DNA of 64,000 nt from Dyella caseinilytica (lineage in GTDB: Bacteria; Pseudomonadota; Gammaproteobacteria; Xanthomonadales; Rhodanobacteraceae): positions 4,278,001 through 4,342,000 of the forward strand of contig NZ_CP064030.1 of assembly GCF_016865235.1 (NCBI RefSeq), given 5' to 3'. Every line of letters starts with the position of its first letter. Positions within the stretch are counted from its first letter, which is position 1. This document shows positions 41,774-50,360 of the stretch, piece by piece. The translations under genes and the position numbers were made by a program. The notes below the pieces were generated by a model that was given only the letters and a program-made list of their open reading frames with translations, was not told the origin of the DNA and ran no database searches.

Positions 41774-42517
41774 TTACTTGGCCTTGCCCTGGTTGGCCAC
41801 AGCGGCCATCTTGGCAGCAATCGCATCGGCATCGCCCAGGTAGTAATGGCGCTGCGGCTTGAGGTTATCGTCGAATTCGTAGACCAGCGGCACGCCGTTG
41901 GGGATGTTCAATTCCACGATATCGTCGTCGGAAATGCCGTCCAGGTACTTCACCAGCGCGCGGATCGAATTGCCGTGCGCCACCAGCAGCACACGCTGAC
42001 CCGAGCGGATGGCCGGCGCCAGCACCTCATCCCAATACGGCATCACGCGCGCCACGGTGTCCTTCAGGCACTCGGTATCCGGGATCAACGTCGGATCGAG
42101 CGCGGCATAGCGCGGATCGCGCAAGGACGGGTTGGCGCTACGCTCCAGCGCCGGCGGCGGAATGTCGTAGCTGCGACGCCAGACTTTGACCTGATCCTCA
42201 CCGTACTTGGCCGCCGTTTCCGCCTTGTTGAGACCTGTGAGGGCGCCGTAGTGGCGCTCGTTGAGGCGCCAGTCGGTCCGCACCGGAATCCACATCAGGT
42301 CCATCGCGTCCTGTACGTGCCACAGGGTACGCACAGCGCGCTTGAGCACGGAGGTATGCGCCACATCGAAGTGATAGCCGGCCTGGGTCAGCAGCTCGCC
42401 TGCTTCGCGGGCCTCGGCGGCACCCTGCTCGGTGATATCGACATCAGCCCAGCCGCTGAAGCGGTTTTCGAGGTTCCACTGGGATTGGCCGTGGCGGATC
42501 AATACGAGCTTGTGCAT
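41774..42517 (-). CDS. gpmA: 2,3-bisphosphoglycerate-dependent phosphoglycerate mutase
   Basis: A protein of 247 residues that interconverts 3- and 2-phosphoglycerate in glycolysis. The phosphohistidine motif LIRHGQSQWN is near residue 10; NERHYGALTGLNK and the late VAHGNSIRALVKYL are also present. It begins with ATG at 42517 and stands alone. Confidence 0.96.
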   Translation of the reverse strand: MHKLVLIRHGQSQWNLENRFSGWADVDITEQGAAEAREAGELLTQAGYHFDVAHTSVLKRAVRTLWHVQDAMDLMWIPVRTDWRLNERHYGALTGLNKAETAAKYGEDQVKVWRRSYDIPPPALERSANPSLRDPRYAALDPTLIPDTECLKDTVARVMPYWDEVLAPAIRSGQRVLLVAHGNSIRALVKYLDGISDDDIVELNIPNGVPLVYEFDDNLKPQRHYYLGDADAIAAKMAAVANQGKAK

Positions 42518-42664
42518 GGGATCGGTTCAATCAGAGTCGAGGCGAGTGGGGAATGGTGAAGCCCCATCCTGACCTCGTCAATTCCCGCCCCTGTCGGAAG
42601 TCACGCTAAACCTTCGGGCCCATCGACGCATCCTATGCATGTCCGTCATAAGGAGTATCCCTTC

Positions 42665-43315
42665 ATGCGTTTTGCCACGTTAGCTTTCGCCATCGCCACA
42701 GTGCTGCCCTTGGCAGCGGGCGCCCAGGACATCGACAAGGTCAACGGCACCGCCGAGGTTGCCGCGGGTCAACACGCGGGCGACATTCACAGTGTCAACG
42801 GCGCAGTGCGCATTGGCGACGGCGCCGTGGTGCAGAGCGCCGGTACGGTCAATGGATCGGTGGAGCTGGGCAGCAACGCCCAAGCCAGCAGCTTGCACAC
42901 GGTCAACGGACGCCTCGCGCTGGGCGAAGGCAGTCGCGTCAGCGGCAAGATCGCGACGACCAACGGCAGCATCACACTGGATCCGCGTGCCGATGTGGCT
43001 GGCAGCGCAACGACCACCAACGGCTCGATCACGCTGGATCACGCGCACGTCGGCGGCGGTATTGAAACCGCCACCGGCGACATCACGATTGGTGAAAATT
43101 CGCGTGTGGAAGGCGGCATCGTGGTGGACGAAACGCACAGCTGGGGCTGGTCCAACAACCGCAATCCACACATCGTGATCGGTCCGCACGCCGTGGTGAC
43201 CGGCACGCTGGATTTCCGCCGCGAAGTGGTGCTCGATGTCAGTGACAGTGCGCAGATTGGCCCGGTGAAAGGCGCCAAGGCCAACATCTTCCACGGCGCC
43301 GCGCCGAGCATGTAG
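42665..43315 (+). CDS. Exported beta-helix protein with VNG repeats
   Basis: A protein of 216 residues with a signal peptide (MRFATLAFAIATVLPLAAGA). The rest is a run of seven 18-19-residue repeats, each opening V/T-N-G or T-G-D followed by alternating small and hydrophobic residues, as expected for a right-handed beta-solenoid like polymer-forming (bactofilin-like) proteins. SD AAGGAG is 9 bases before the ATG. Function unknown; a periplasmic or surface scaffold is possible. Confidence 0.8.
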   Translation: MRFATLAFAIATVLPLAAGAQDIDKVNGTAEVAAGQHAGDIHSVNGAVRIGDGAVVQSAGTVNGSVELGSNAQASSLHTVNGRLALGEGSRVSGKIATTNGSITLDPRADVAGSATTTNGSITLDHAHVGGGIETATGDITIGENSRVEGGIVVDETHSWGWSNNRNPHIVIGPHAVVTGTLDFRREVVLDVSDSAQIGPVKGAKANIFHGAAPSM

Positions 43316-43336
43316 GACGATTTTCGCGCTACGGAT

Positions 43337-44242
43337 TCACACCCATTCGCGCGGCTTGAGGTAGTCCGCAAGCCGCGCCTCAGCGGAACCTTCGTCCGGC
43401 TGATAGGCATATTCGAAACGCACGCGTGGCGGCAGGCTCATCAGGATCGATTCGGTACGGCCGCCTGATTGCAAACCGAACAGCGTGCCGCGGTCGTACA
43501 CGAGATTGAATTCCACGTAGCGGCCGCGCCGGTACAGCTGAAATTCGCGCTCGCGTTCGCCGCATGGTGTGTCCTTGCGGCGTTCGACAATCGGCAGATA
43601 CGCATCGAGGAATCCCTGCCCCACCGCTTGCGTAAAGGCGAAGCAACGCTCGAAACCGCCTTCGTTGAGGTCGTCGTAGAACAAGCCGCCGACACCTCGC
43701 GTTTCACCGCGGTGCTTGAGATAGAAGTACTCATCGCACCATTTTTTATAGCGCGAATAGACGTCCGAACCGTACGGTTCGCAAATATCCCGTGCCACAG
43801 TGTGCCAATGTCGCACGTCTTCATCGAACGGATAGAACGGCGTGAGATCGAAGCCGCCACCGAACCACCACACCGATTCGACACCCGGTTTACTTGCCTC
43901 GAAATAACGGACGTTGGCATGCGTGGTGGGGATATACGGATTGCGCGGATGCAGCACCAGCGACACGCCCGTCGCCACGAAACTGCCTCCCGCGAGTTCC
44001 GGCCGATGCGCCGTCGCGCTTGGCGGCAGCTTGTCGCCATGCACCAGTGAGAAATTCACGCCGGCTTGTTCGAACACCGCGCCCTCGCGCAGTACGCGGG
44101 TACGACCGCCACCGCCGGCGGGACGCGTCCAGGCATCCTCGGTAAACCGCGCTTGTCCATCGACACGTTCGACGGCGTCGCAGATGCGATCCTGCAAGGT
44201 CCGCAAAAACTGCTCGGCGCGTTCGATCTGCTCGCTGCTCAT
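43337..44242 (-). CDS. hemF: Oxygen-dependent coproporphyrinogen III oxidase
   Basis: A protein of 301 residues that decarboxylates coproporphyrinogen III in haem synthesis with O2. The motifs NPYIPTTHANVRYFE and WWFGGGFDLTPFYPFDED are diagnostic. The start at 44242 is preferred; the longer frame to 44371 adds a non-conserved tail. Presence suggests aerobic growth. Confidence 0.95.
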   Translation of the reverse strand: MSSEQIERAEQFLRTLQDRICDAVERVDGQARFTEDAWTRPAGGGGRTRVLREGAVFEQAGVNFSLVHGDKLPPSATAHRPELAGGSFVATGVSLVLHPRNPYIPTTHANVRYFEASKPGVESVWWFGGGFDLTPFYPFDEDVRHWHTVARDICEPYGSDVYSRYKKWCDEYFYLKHRGETRGVGGLFYDDLNEGGFERCFAFTQAVGQGFLDAYLPIVERRKDTPCGEREREFQLYRRGRYVEFNLVYDRGTLFGLQSGGRTESILMSLPPRVRFEYAYQPDEGSAEARLADYLKPREWV

Positions 44243-44399
44243 CCGTCCCGTCCATCCATCGATACGTGGTGCACTGCGAAGCTTAGCAAGACCGCATCCG
44301 CATGAAGATGCGGTAGGGCGCCGCGGACTGTGAACGGTGCCCGGCAGGTGCATCGGGCAAGCTCTAGGCAAGCCCCAGACCCGTGGCTAGGCTCATGAC

Positions 44400-45611
44400 A
44401 TGTCTGTTACGTCACCTCCTCTCGCGGTCACGGCCTACACCGCCACATCCGCGGTCGGCGCCGGTCTGTGCGCCCATCTCCAGGCACTCGACCAACAACG
44501 CAGCGGGCTGCGGCCCAATGATTTCAATACCACGCCGCTGGCTTGCTGGATCGGTCGTGTCGATGGCGTGGAAAGCCGGCCGCTACCGGACGACTATGCC
44601 CAGTGGGACTGCCGCAACAATCGCCTGGCGTGGCTGGGTCTGAATCAGGACGGCTTCCTGGGGCAGGTGCATGCGGCTAGGCAACGCTACGGCGCCACGC
44701 GGATCGCGCTGTTGCTGGGCACGTCCACGGCCAGCATCGGCGCCACCGAGGAAGGCTACCGGCGACTTGCCGATAATCGGCTGCCTGACGACCTGCATCG
44801 TTCTGCCATCCACAACCCGCATTCGCTGACGGGATTCATCGCCGAGGCACTGGATCTACACGGCCCTTGCCTGACCATCTCCACTGCGTGCTCTTCAAGC
44901 GCGAAGGTGTTTGCGGGGGCGGAACGGTTGATCCGGCTGGGCATCGTGGATGCCGCCGTCGTCGGCGGCGTCGACTCGCTCTGCGACAGTGTGCTGTTCG
45001 GCTTCAACGCGCTCGAATTGGTATCGTCGGAACCTTGCCGCCCGTTCGATGCCGCGCGGCGCGGTATTTCGATTGGCGAAGCCGCCGGTTTCGCGCTGCT
45101 GGAACGCGCCGATGCCAACCCCGAGGCAACCCTGCATCTGCTCGGTTGCGGCGAATCCAGCGATGCGCACCACATGTCCACACCCGATCCGAGCGGCGCT
45201 GGCGCAGAACTCGCATTGCATGATCTGTTCGGACGCGCCGGTATCGACGCATCCCATGTCGACTACATCAACCTGCATGGCACAGCGAGCCAAAAGAACG
45301 ACGCGATGGAAGCGGCGCTGGTCGCTCGTCTGTTTCCGCCCCACACGCGTGTCAGTTCGACAAAAGGGCTCACCGGCCACACCCTCGGCGCTGCCGGTAT
45401 CGTCGAAGCCGCGATCACACTGCTCGCCTTGCGCGAAGGATTTGTTCCCGGCAATGCCGGAGTCAACACGCCCGATCCGGCATGCACGCCGCACTTCGCT
45501 TGGCGCAATGAATCACGCCCGATAAGGATTGCGCTCAGCCACTCGTTCGGATTCGGCGGCAGCAATGCCTGCCTGGCGTTTGCACGCACGACAGCGGGGG
45601 ACAACGCATGA
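44400..45611 (+). CDS. Beta-ketoacyl-ACP synthase (aryl-polyene type)
   Basis: A FabF-like ketosynthase of 403 residues with a full Cys-His-His triad: Cys in STACSSSAKVF (near residue 164), His in NLHGTAS and His in KGLTGHTLGAAG. In context with an ACP, two hotdog dehydratases, a KS-like partner and XanB2 it should extend an aryl polyene (xanthomonadin-like) chain. First gene of a coupled three-gene run. Confidence 0.88.
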   Translation: MSVTSPPLAVTAYTATSAVGAGLCAHLQALDQQRSGLRPNDFNTTPLACWIGRVDGVESRPLPDDYAQWDCRNNRLAWLGLNQDGFLGQVHAARQRYGATRIALLLGTSTASIGATEEGYRRLADNRLPDDLHRSAIHNPHSLTGFIAEALDLHGPCLTISTACSSSAKVFAGAERLIRLGIVDAAVVGGVDSLCDSVLFGFNALELVSSEPCRPFDAARRGISIGEAAGFALLERADANPEATLHLLGCGESSDAHHMSTPDPSGAGAELALHDLFGRAGIDASHVDYINLHGTASQKNDAMEAALVARLFPPHTRVSSTKGLTGHTLGAAGIVEAAITLLALREGFVPGNAGVNTPDPACTPHFAWRNESRPIRIALSHSFGFGGSNACLAFARTTAGDNA

Positions 45612-46399
45612 CTGCGCTGCGCGTACAAATCGAAGGCATAGGTCTTTGGACGCCGCAAGCCACCGATTTTGATGCCTTGCGCCGTGTGCTGGGCGGCGAT
45701 GTGCCGCTGGAATCTGTCACACGCCCGACTGCGTCGGCTTTGTCGATCAACGAACGCCGCCGCGCGCCGGAAAGCGTTTTGGTGGCGATGGAAGTCGCGT
45801 TGCAAGCCGTGAACATGAGCCGTCGCTCTGCCGACAGCCTCGCCTGCGTGTTCGCCTCGGCCTACGGCGATCAGGCCACGACCGACTACATGTGTCGCGT
45901 CCTTGCAAAAACGCCGACCGAACTTTCCCCGACACGCTTCCACAATTCGGTACACAACGCATCGGCCGGTTATTGGACTATCGCTACCGATTGCCATGCA
46001 CCTTCGAGCGCCATCTGCGCCGGACCGGCAAGTTTTGGCGCCGGCTTGCTGGAGGCAGCAGTGCAGGCATGCGCCCAGCAATGCCCCGTGCTGCTGGTCT
46101 GCAGCGACACTGCCGGCGTCGGACCGCTGGGTGAGCTGATCGGCTGTCAGCTTGCGTTCGGCGCGGCACTGGTACTTTCTCCAGCCGCTGATGGACGCAT
46201 GCCACAACTGAATCTTGCGCTGGTTGAGGAGACGTCCAGACACGCGCTGCTGCCGGCGACCTGCACGGCATGGATGCGCGACAATCCGTCTGCAGCCTGC
46301 CTGCCGCTGATGGCCATGCTGGCCAACAACGGTGGTGAGTGCGTGGTGGCCGCGTCTGCACAGCGTGGATTGCTGGTAAAGATGGAGGTATCCGCGTGA
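45608..46399 (+). CDS. Ketosynthase-like chain length factor (PF13723 type)
   Basis: A protein of 263 residues matching the short N-terminal-only ketosynthase family found in aryl polyene clusters (ApeC-like). The site of the nucleophile reads SSAICAGPASFGAG, with Cys displaced and no His pair, so it is probably a non-catalytic partner of the preceding ketosynthase. It overlaps both neighbours by four bases (ATGA and GTGA). Confidence 0.82.
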   Translation: MTALRVQIEGIGLWTPQATDFDALRRVLGGDVPLESVTRPTASALSINERRRAPESVLVAMEVALQAVNMSRRSADSLACVFASAYGDQATTDYMCRVLAKTPTELSPTRFHNSVHNASAGYWTIATDCHAPSSAICAGPASFGAGLLEAAVQACAQQCPVLLVCSDTAGVGPLGELIGCQLAFGAALVLSPAADGRMPQLNLALVEETSRHALLPATCTAWMRDNPSAACLPLMAMLANNGGECVVAASAQRGLLVKMEVSA

Positions 46400-47160
46400 A
46401 CGATGCATTGCGCTGGTGTGTGCTGATCCCGTGCCTGAACGAAGAGAAGGCGATCGGCAATGTTGTGAAATCCGCTTTGCGCCTCGGCGTTCCAGTCATC
46501 GTGATCGACGATGGCTCGGACGATCGTACACGTGAGATCGTCAGCGCCCTGCCCATCACCCTGCTTCGCCATTCGCATCGGCAAGGCAAGGGTGAAGCCT
46601 TGCGTACCGGTTTTCGCGAAGCCCTGAGCCGCGGTTTTGATGCGGTTGTCACCATGGATGGCGACGGTCAGCATCTGGCGGAAGACATCCCGCGACTGGT
46701 CGAAGTCGGTAAACGTTTTCCCGACCACCTTGTCATCGGCGCGCGCCTGCTGCACCGCGAACAACAACCCAAGGTACGCCGCCGCGCCAATGCCCTGGCC
46801 GACTGGGCCATTTCATGGGCTTGCGCGCAACCAGTGGCCGATACGCAAAGCGGACAGCGCTGGTATCCGCGCAGTGCGCTGGATCTGGTGGAGTTGGACG
46901 CACAGAACTTTGTGTTCGAGGCCGCCGTCCTGATCGCCGCCTCGCGTGAGAAAGGGCTCGGCATTATCTCGGTGCCGATTGCTTCGCGTTACGAAGGTTC
47001 GTTCCGCCTGAGCCATTTCAGTCCGGTACGCGACGTGATGCGCATCGCCATGTACACGGCCGCAAGCGTCTTCCATTACGGCAGCCTGCTCGCCAGCTAC
47101 AACCGTTCGCGCGCGCAGCCGCTGGTGATCGACGACAGCTATTCCACGCGAGCAGCCTAG
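46396..47160 (+). CDS. Family 2 glycosyltransferase (DPM-like)
   Basis: A protein of 254 residues beginning with GTG at 46396 after a GGAGG SD, overlapping the previous stop. The GT-A motifs IPCLNEEKAIG, IDDGSDDRT and MDGDGQH are clear. It resembles the glycosyltransferases found in aryl polyene clusters and may attach the polyene head or tail to a sugar or lipid anchor. No multi-span membrane part is seen. Confidence 0.85.
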   Translation: MNDALRWCVLIPCLNEEKAIGNVVKSALRLGVPVIVIDDGSDDRTREIVSALPITLLRHSHRQGKGEALRTGFREALSRGFDAVVTMDGDGQHLAEDIPRLVEVGKRFPDHLVIGARLLHREQQPKVRRRANALADWAISWACAQPVADTQSGQRWYPRSALDLVELDAQNFVFEAAVLIAASREKGLGIISVPIASRYEGSFRLSHFSPVRDVMRIAMYTAASVFHYGSLLASYNRSRAQPLVIDDSYSTRAA

Positions 47161-47165
47161 CAAGG

Positions 47166-47600
47166 CTATTGCGCGGTATAGATCACTGCCACGCGACCCG
47201 ACGCCAGTGCCAGCCCGCGTTGCTCAACCTTGAAGAGATACTGTGCGCCACGCTCGTCGGCCAGCAGGCATTCGGCATGAACATCCAGATGACCACCTGC
47301 GAGGTCGACATATTCGATCGCCAACTGCACATCACGCAGGCTGACCAGCCGACCCGCACGCACGCACGCTTCGCCACGCGCCGACGCCAGCAACGCGCCA
47401 TGCACGGCGGACGCCTGCGCACCGTATTCGGTCAGATGCACGGCATGCAGATGCATGCCGTTTTGCAGCGGATGGTGACCCGGACGATGACGTTCAGCTA
47501 TCACGTGGATATGCCGGTCATCCCAATCCATCACATGATCCAGCAGGCGCATCGCGCCAGCATGAGGGATCAGTTCGGACCAATGCATCTGCACGGACAT
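47166..47600 (-). CDS. Hotdog-fold 3-hydroxyacyl-ACP dehydratase (ApeP-like)
   Basis: A protein of 144 residues of the FabZ/ApeP hotdog family. The opening ELIPHAGAMRLLDHV and the central LTEYGAQASAVHGALLA are typical. It probably dehydrates hydroxyacyl-ACP intermediates during polyene synthesis. It is the last of four leftward genes and converges on the glycosyltransferase with a 5-bp gap. Confidence 0.82.
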   Translation of the reverse strand: MSVQMHWSELIPHAGAMRLLDHVMDWDDRHIHVIAERHRPGHHPLQNGMHLHAVHLTEYGAQASAVHGALLASARGEACVRAGRLVSLRDVQLAIEYVDLAGGHLDVHAECLLADERGAQYLFKVEQRGLALASGRVAVIYTAQ

Positions 47601-47602
47601 GC

Positions 47603-48550
47603 TCAGGCTTCGGGCATGGCGCGGGTACGCGTCAGTGCTACCGGGGCCGCATCATCCTGCTGCCAGAAGTCGTAGAAGTTGAACCAGTTGTAGGGTTCGA
47701 GGCGTGCGTAGTGCTCCAGCCGCAGCGCATAGCGGCGCAGGATGCTGTCGAGTGCCTGTTGGCGGCTTTCGCGTGCGATCTCCACACGCTCGGCAAACAG
47801 CTCAAAGCTGAGCGCGTAACGACGCCCGCCGCGATACATTCCAAAGCAAAGCACCACCGGCACTTGCAAGGTGTTAGCCAGCAGCCACGGGCCGACTGGA
47901 AACGGCGCGGGCTGCCCGAGGAAATCGACTCGGCGCAACGCTTCGTGCGCGCGGCCGCGATCGGCCAGCAACGCCACCATGCCACCCGCGCGACACGCTT
48001 CGGAGGCCGCCAGCGTGATCACTGCGCCACCTTGCGACACATCGATCACCGCGTCGCCCACTTCGGGCGCCAGGGATTCCAGAAGCTCAGTAATCGCCGG
48101 CGTTTTCTGCTTGTCCAGCAGCACGCGCAATGGCACTTCCGGGCAACGCGTGCTGAGCGCGCGCAATACTTCGAAGCTGCCCTGATGCGAGCCCACCAGA
48201 AGCACACCGCGACCCTGTGCAATGCACTGCTGCAACACGTCCAGACCATTGACTTCGATATCGAAGCCGCGCTCGCCGTGCGCGAGCAGATAGATGCGGT
48301 CGGCCATCGTCACGGCAAAGCAGTGCAGATGCTTCAACACTTGCCACATCGACGCGGGACGTCCAAACAGGCGCGTCAGATAATCGCGCGAGGCACGCCG
48401 CTCCAGACCGCGGCGCAGGAAGTAGTACAGCGTGATCGGATAAAGACAGAACAGGATGAAACCGCGGCCGCAACGCAAGGCCACATTCACCATGAAGCCA
48501 ATCGAAGCGCGGCTGCCACCTTCACGCTGTTCCTGCCAGTGCGCGGTCAT
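47603..48550 (-). CDS. LpxL/HtrB-like acyltransferase of aryl polyene locus
   Basis: A protein of 315 residues with one N-terminal hydrophobic segment (about residues 25-45) and the acyltransferase motif GSHQGSFEVLR near residue 120. In aryl polyene loci such proteins are thought to place the polyene on a lipid or glycolipid. The start overlaps the end of the upstream dehydratase gene by four bases. Confidence 0.82.
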   Translation of the reverse strand: MTAHWQEQREGGSRASIGFMVNVALRCGRGFILFCLYPITLYYFLRRGLERRASRDYLTRLFGRPASMWQVLKHLHCFAVTMADRIYLLAHGERGFDIEVNGLDVLQQCIAQGRGVLLVGSHQGSFEVLRALSTRCPEVPLRVLLDKQKTPAITELLESLAPEVGDAVIDVSQGGAVITLAASEACRAGGMVALLADRGRAHEALRRVDFLGQPAPFPVGPWLLANTLQVPVVLCFGMYRGGRRYALSFELFAERVEIARESRQQALDSILRRYALRLEHYARLEPYNWFNFYDFWQQDDAAPVALTRTRAMPEA

Positions 48551-48951
48551 ACCGAGCCCTCGATCACACCGCGCGCCAGCACCGTGCTATCGCGAAAAAT
48601 TTCGAAACGGATACGCCCCGCATTCTCGCCAAGCACCAGATCGGCTTGCTCGCCGGGATAAAGCGGAGCCATGAACTTCGCCTCCACCACCTGCGCCATG
48701 CGTTGATGACGCCACGCACGCAGCGCCTCGGCGACCTGTTCCAGCAGCACCACGCCCGGCACCAGCGGCTGCCCGGGGAAGTGCCCGGGCAGGCAGGGAT
48801 GCTCCGCGGGTACGCGGAATACCGTTCGATAGCCGTTGTCGCTCGCGTTGGCTGGATCCACGTCGTGCTGCCGGTGGGAGGGAGTACGGTCTGAATGATG
48901 CTGACCCCACCTGTCAGGGGCCTTAACGCCGAAAAACGACCCGCGCGCCAC
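48547..48951 (-). CDS. Hotdog dehydratase (ApeI-like)
   Basis: A protein of up to 134 residues. The hotdog signature HPCLPGHFPGQPLVPGVVLL is near residues 51-70 and carries the catalytic His-like position. The start is uncertain: GTG at 48951 lacks an SD, and an internal GTG at codon 31 is possible. It lies 14 bp after the ACP gene. Confidence 0.8.
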   Translation of the reverse strand: MARGSFFGVKAPDRWGQHHSDRTPSHRQHDVDPANASDNGYRTVFRVPAEHPCLPGHFPGQPLVPGVVLLEQVAEALRAWRHQRMAQVVEAKFMAPLYPGEQADLVLGENAGRIRFEIFRDSTVLARGVIEGSV

Positions 48952-48965
48952 TGGCCGCGGCAGGA

Positions 48966-49247
48966 TCAGACCGTCCGTTCGCGCTCGATATGCTCGGATA
49001 GTGCATGCAAGCTGCTGAAAATCCGCTGGTTGTCCGGATGATCCGAGCGCAGTTGCATGCCATAGCGTTTTGACACGGCCAAGGCGATTTCGAGCGCGTC
49101 GATGGAGTCCAATCCCAGGTCGCCACCAAACAGGGGCGCGTGCGGATCGATCTGTGCAGGATCGATCGTCTCCAGATTAAGAGCGTCCACGATCAGGAGG
49201 GCCAGTTCGTGTTCGGCGGCGGTCTGCGTGGGCATGCTGTGTTTCAT
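48966..49247 (-). CDS. Acyl carrier protein (aryl polyene type)
   Basis: A protein of 93 residues with the phosphopantetheine attachment motif DLGLDSIDALEI (Ser near residue 48). It would carry the growing polyene. Starts at 49247 or 49235 are both possible; the SD is poor for each. It is divergent from xanB2 over 82 bp, so a shared promoter region is likely. Known clusters usually have two ACP genes, and only one is present here. Confidence 0.85.
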   Translation of the reverse strand: MKHSMPTQTAAEHELALLIVDALNLETIDPAQIDPHAPLFGGDLGLDSIDALEIALAVSKRYGMQLRSDHPDNQRIFSSLHALSEHIERERTV

Positions 49248-49329
49248 TGCTCCGGCTTGCGCTGCCAACCCCCGGGCTGGAGCGGTCGACCAGTGTAACA
49301 TAGGGGCCTTGTCGTTCTCGGTTGCAAGC

Positions 49330-50322
49330 ATGGTTCAGGCAGGCGAAAACCTACAGGTCCGATTGGGCCTGTCGCGTACTCCTCATGTCACCTACCGGAT
49401 GGCAGACCCAGGCACGGTTCTGACCGAGCCCGGCACCCTGGCCGCCTTTGGCTTTGGCACCGGATCACCGGACAGCGACGATCCGCGCTGGCTCCGTGTT
49501 GCCCTGGAAAGCTTTGATGCGCCTGCGCCGATCGAGCTATGGCAAGTCGACGCCACGGTCGTCTGTGGCCAGCAAGAGGCGGTGCGCTGGTCCAGCGGCG
49601 GCGGCTGGCTGTTTGCCGCCGTCGAAGTGAACGAGCACGAGGCCGGCGGCATCGAGTCCGCGGCGCGCCAGGCTTATGCGGCGCTGTGCCAATTCATGGG
49701 CACACGTGACGAACGCTGTGTGCTTCGCATCTGGAACTACATCGCCAATATCAACGATGGCGATGACGACGCGGAACGCTACAAGCAATTCTGCGATGGC
49801 CGTGCCGCCGGGCTCGGCGACTTCTTTGCCAACGGCTTTCCCGCCGCCACCGCGATCGGTCATCACGACCGCCAGCACGTGCTGCAGATCTACCTGCTGG
49901 CCAGCGCCGATGCCGGCCAAGCGGTGGAAAACCCGCGTCAGGTCAGCGCTTGGCGCTATCCACGGCAATACGGCCGCACCTCACCCGGCTTTGCTCGCGC
50001 CATGTTGATGCCCGCACGCGACGCGCTGGCGATTTCCGGTACCGCGGCAGTCGTTGGCCATGCGTCCGCGCACGAAGGCGATCTTGAGGCGCAACTCAAC
50101 GAGACTTTGACCAATCTCGAAGCACTGCTCGCGACCGCAGATATGCCCGCCGGTTTCGACACCCATTCGCCGCTCAAGGCTTACGTGCGTCACCCCACCG
50201 ACGCGTACCGTGTGCGCGAGATCCTGCAGCAGCGTCTGCCCGGCGTACCGGTATTGCTGATGCACGGCGATGTTTGCCGTCGAGAGTTGCTGGTGGAGAT
50301 CGACGGTTGGCGTTACAGCTGA
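49330..50322 (+). CDS. xanB2: XanB2-type chorismatase (3-/4-hydroxybenzoate forming)
   Basis: A protein of 330 residues of the FkbO/Hyg5/XanB2 chorismatase family (pteridine-dependent deoxygenase-like, YjgF-type fold). Segments VLRIWNYIANIN, ERYKQFCDGRA, SPGFARA and AISGTAAVVGHAS match family signatures. XanB2 turns chorismate into 3-hydroxybenzoate, the polyene head group, and 4-hydroxybenzoate, the ubiquinone precursor. The start at 49330 is chosen because the longer frame runs antisense into the ACP gene. Its presence ties the neighbouring genes to xanthomonadin-like pigment. Confidence 0.9.
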   Translation: MVQAGENLQVRLGLSRTPHVTYRMADPGTVLTEPGTLAAFGFGTGSPDSDDPRWLRVALESFDAPAPIELWQVDATVVCGQQEAVRWSSGGGWLFAAVEVNEHEAGGIESAARQAYAALCQFMGTRDERCVLRIWNYIANINDGDDDAERYKQFCDGRAAGLGDFFANGFPAATAIGHHDRQHVLQIYLLASADAGQAVENPRQVSAWRYPRQYGRTSPGFARAMLMPARDALAISGTAAVVGHASAHEGDLEAQLNETLTNLEALLATADMPAGFDTHSPLKAYVRHPTDAYRVREILQQRLPGVPVLLMHGDVCRRELLVEIDGWRYS

Positions 50323-50360
50323 ACGCAGCGATCAACGCCTCAGACCACAACAAAATGCGG

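Noticed and set aside
49102..49329. Upstream in-frame extension of xanB2
   Set aside because: It runs antisense through the ACP gene and is not part of the chorismatase fold.
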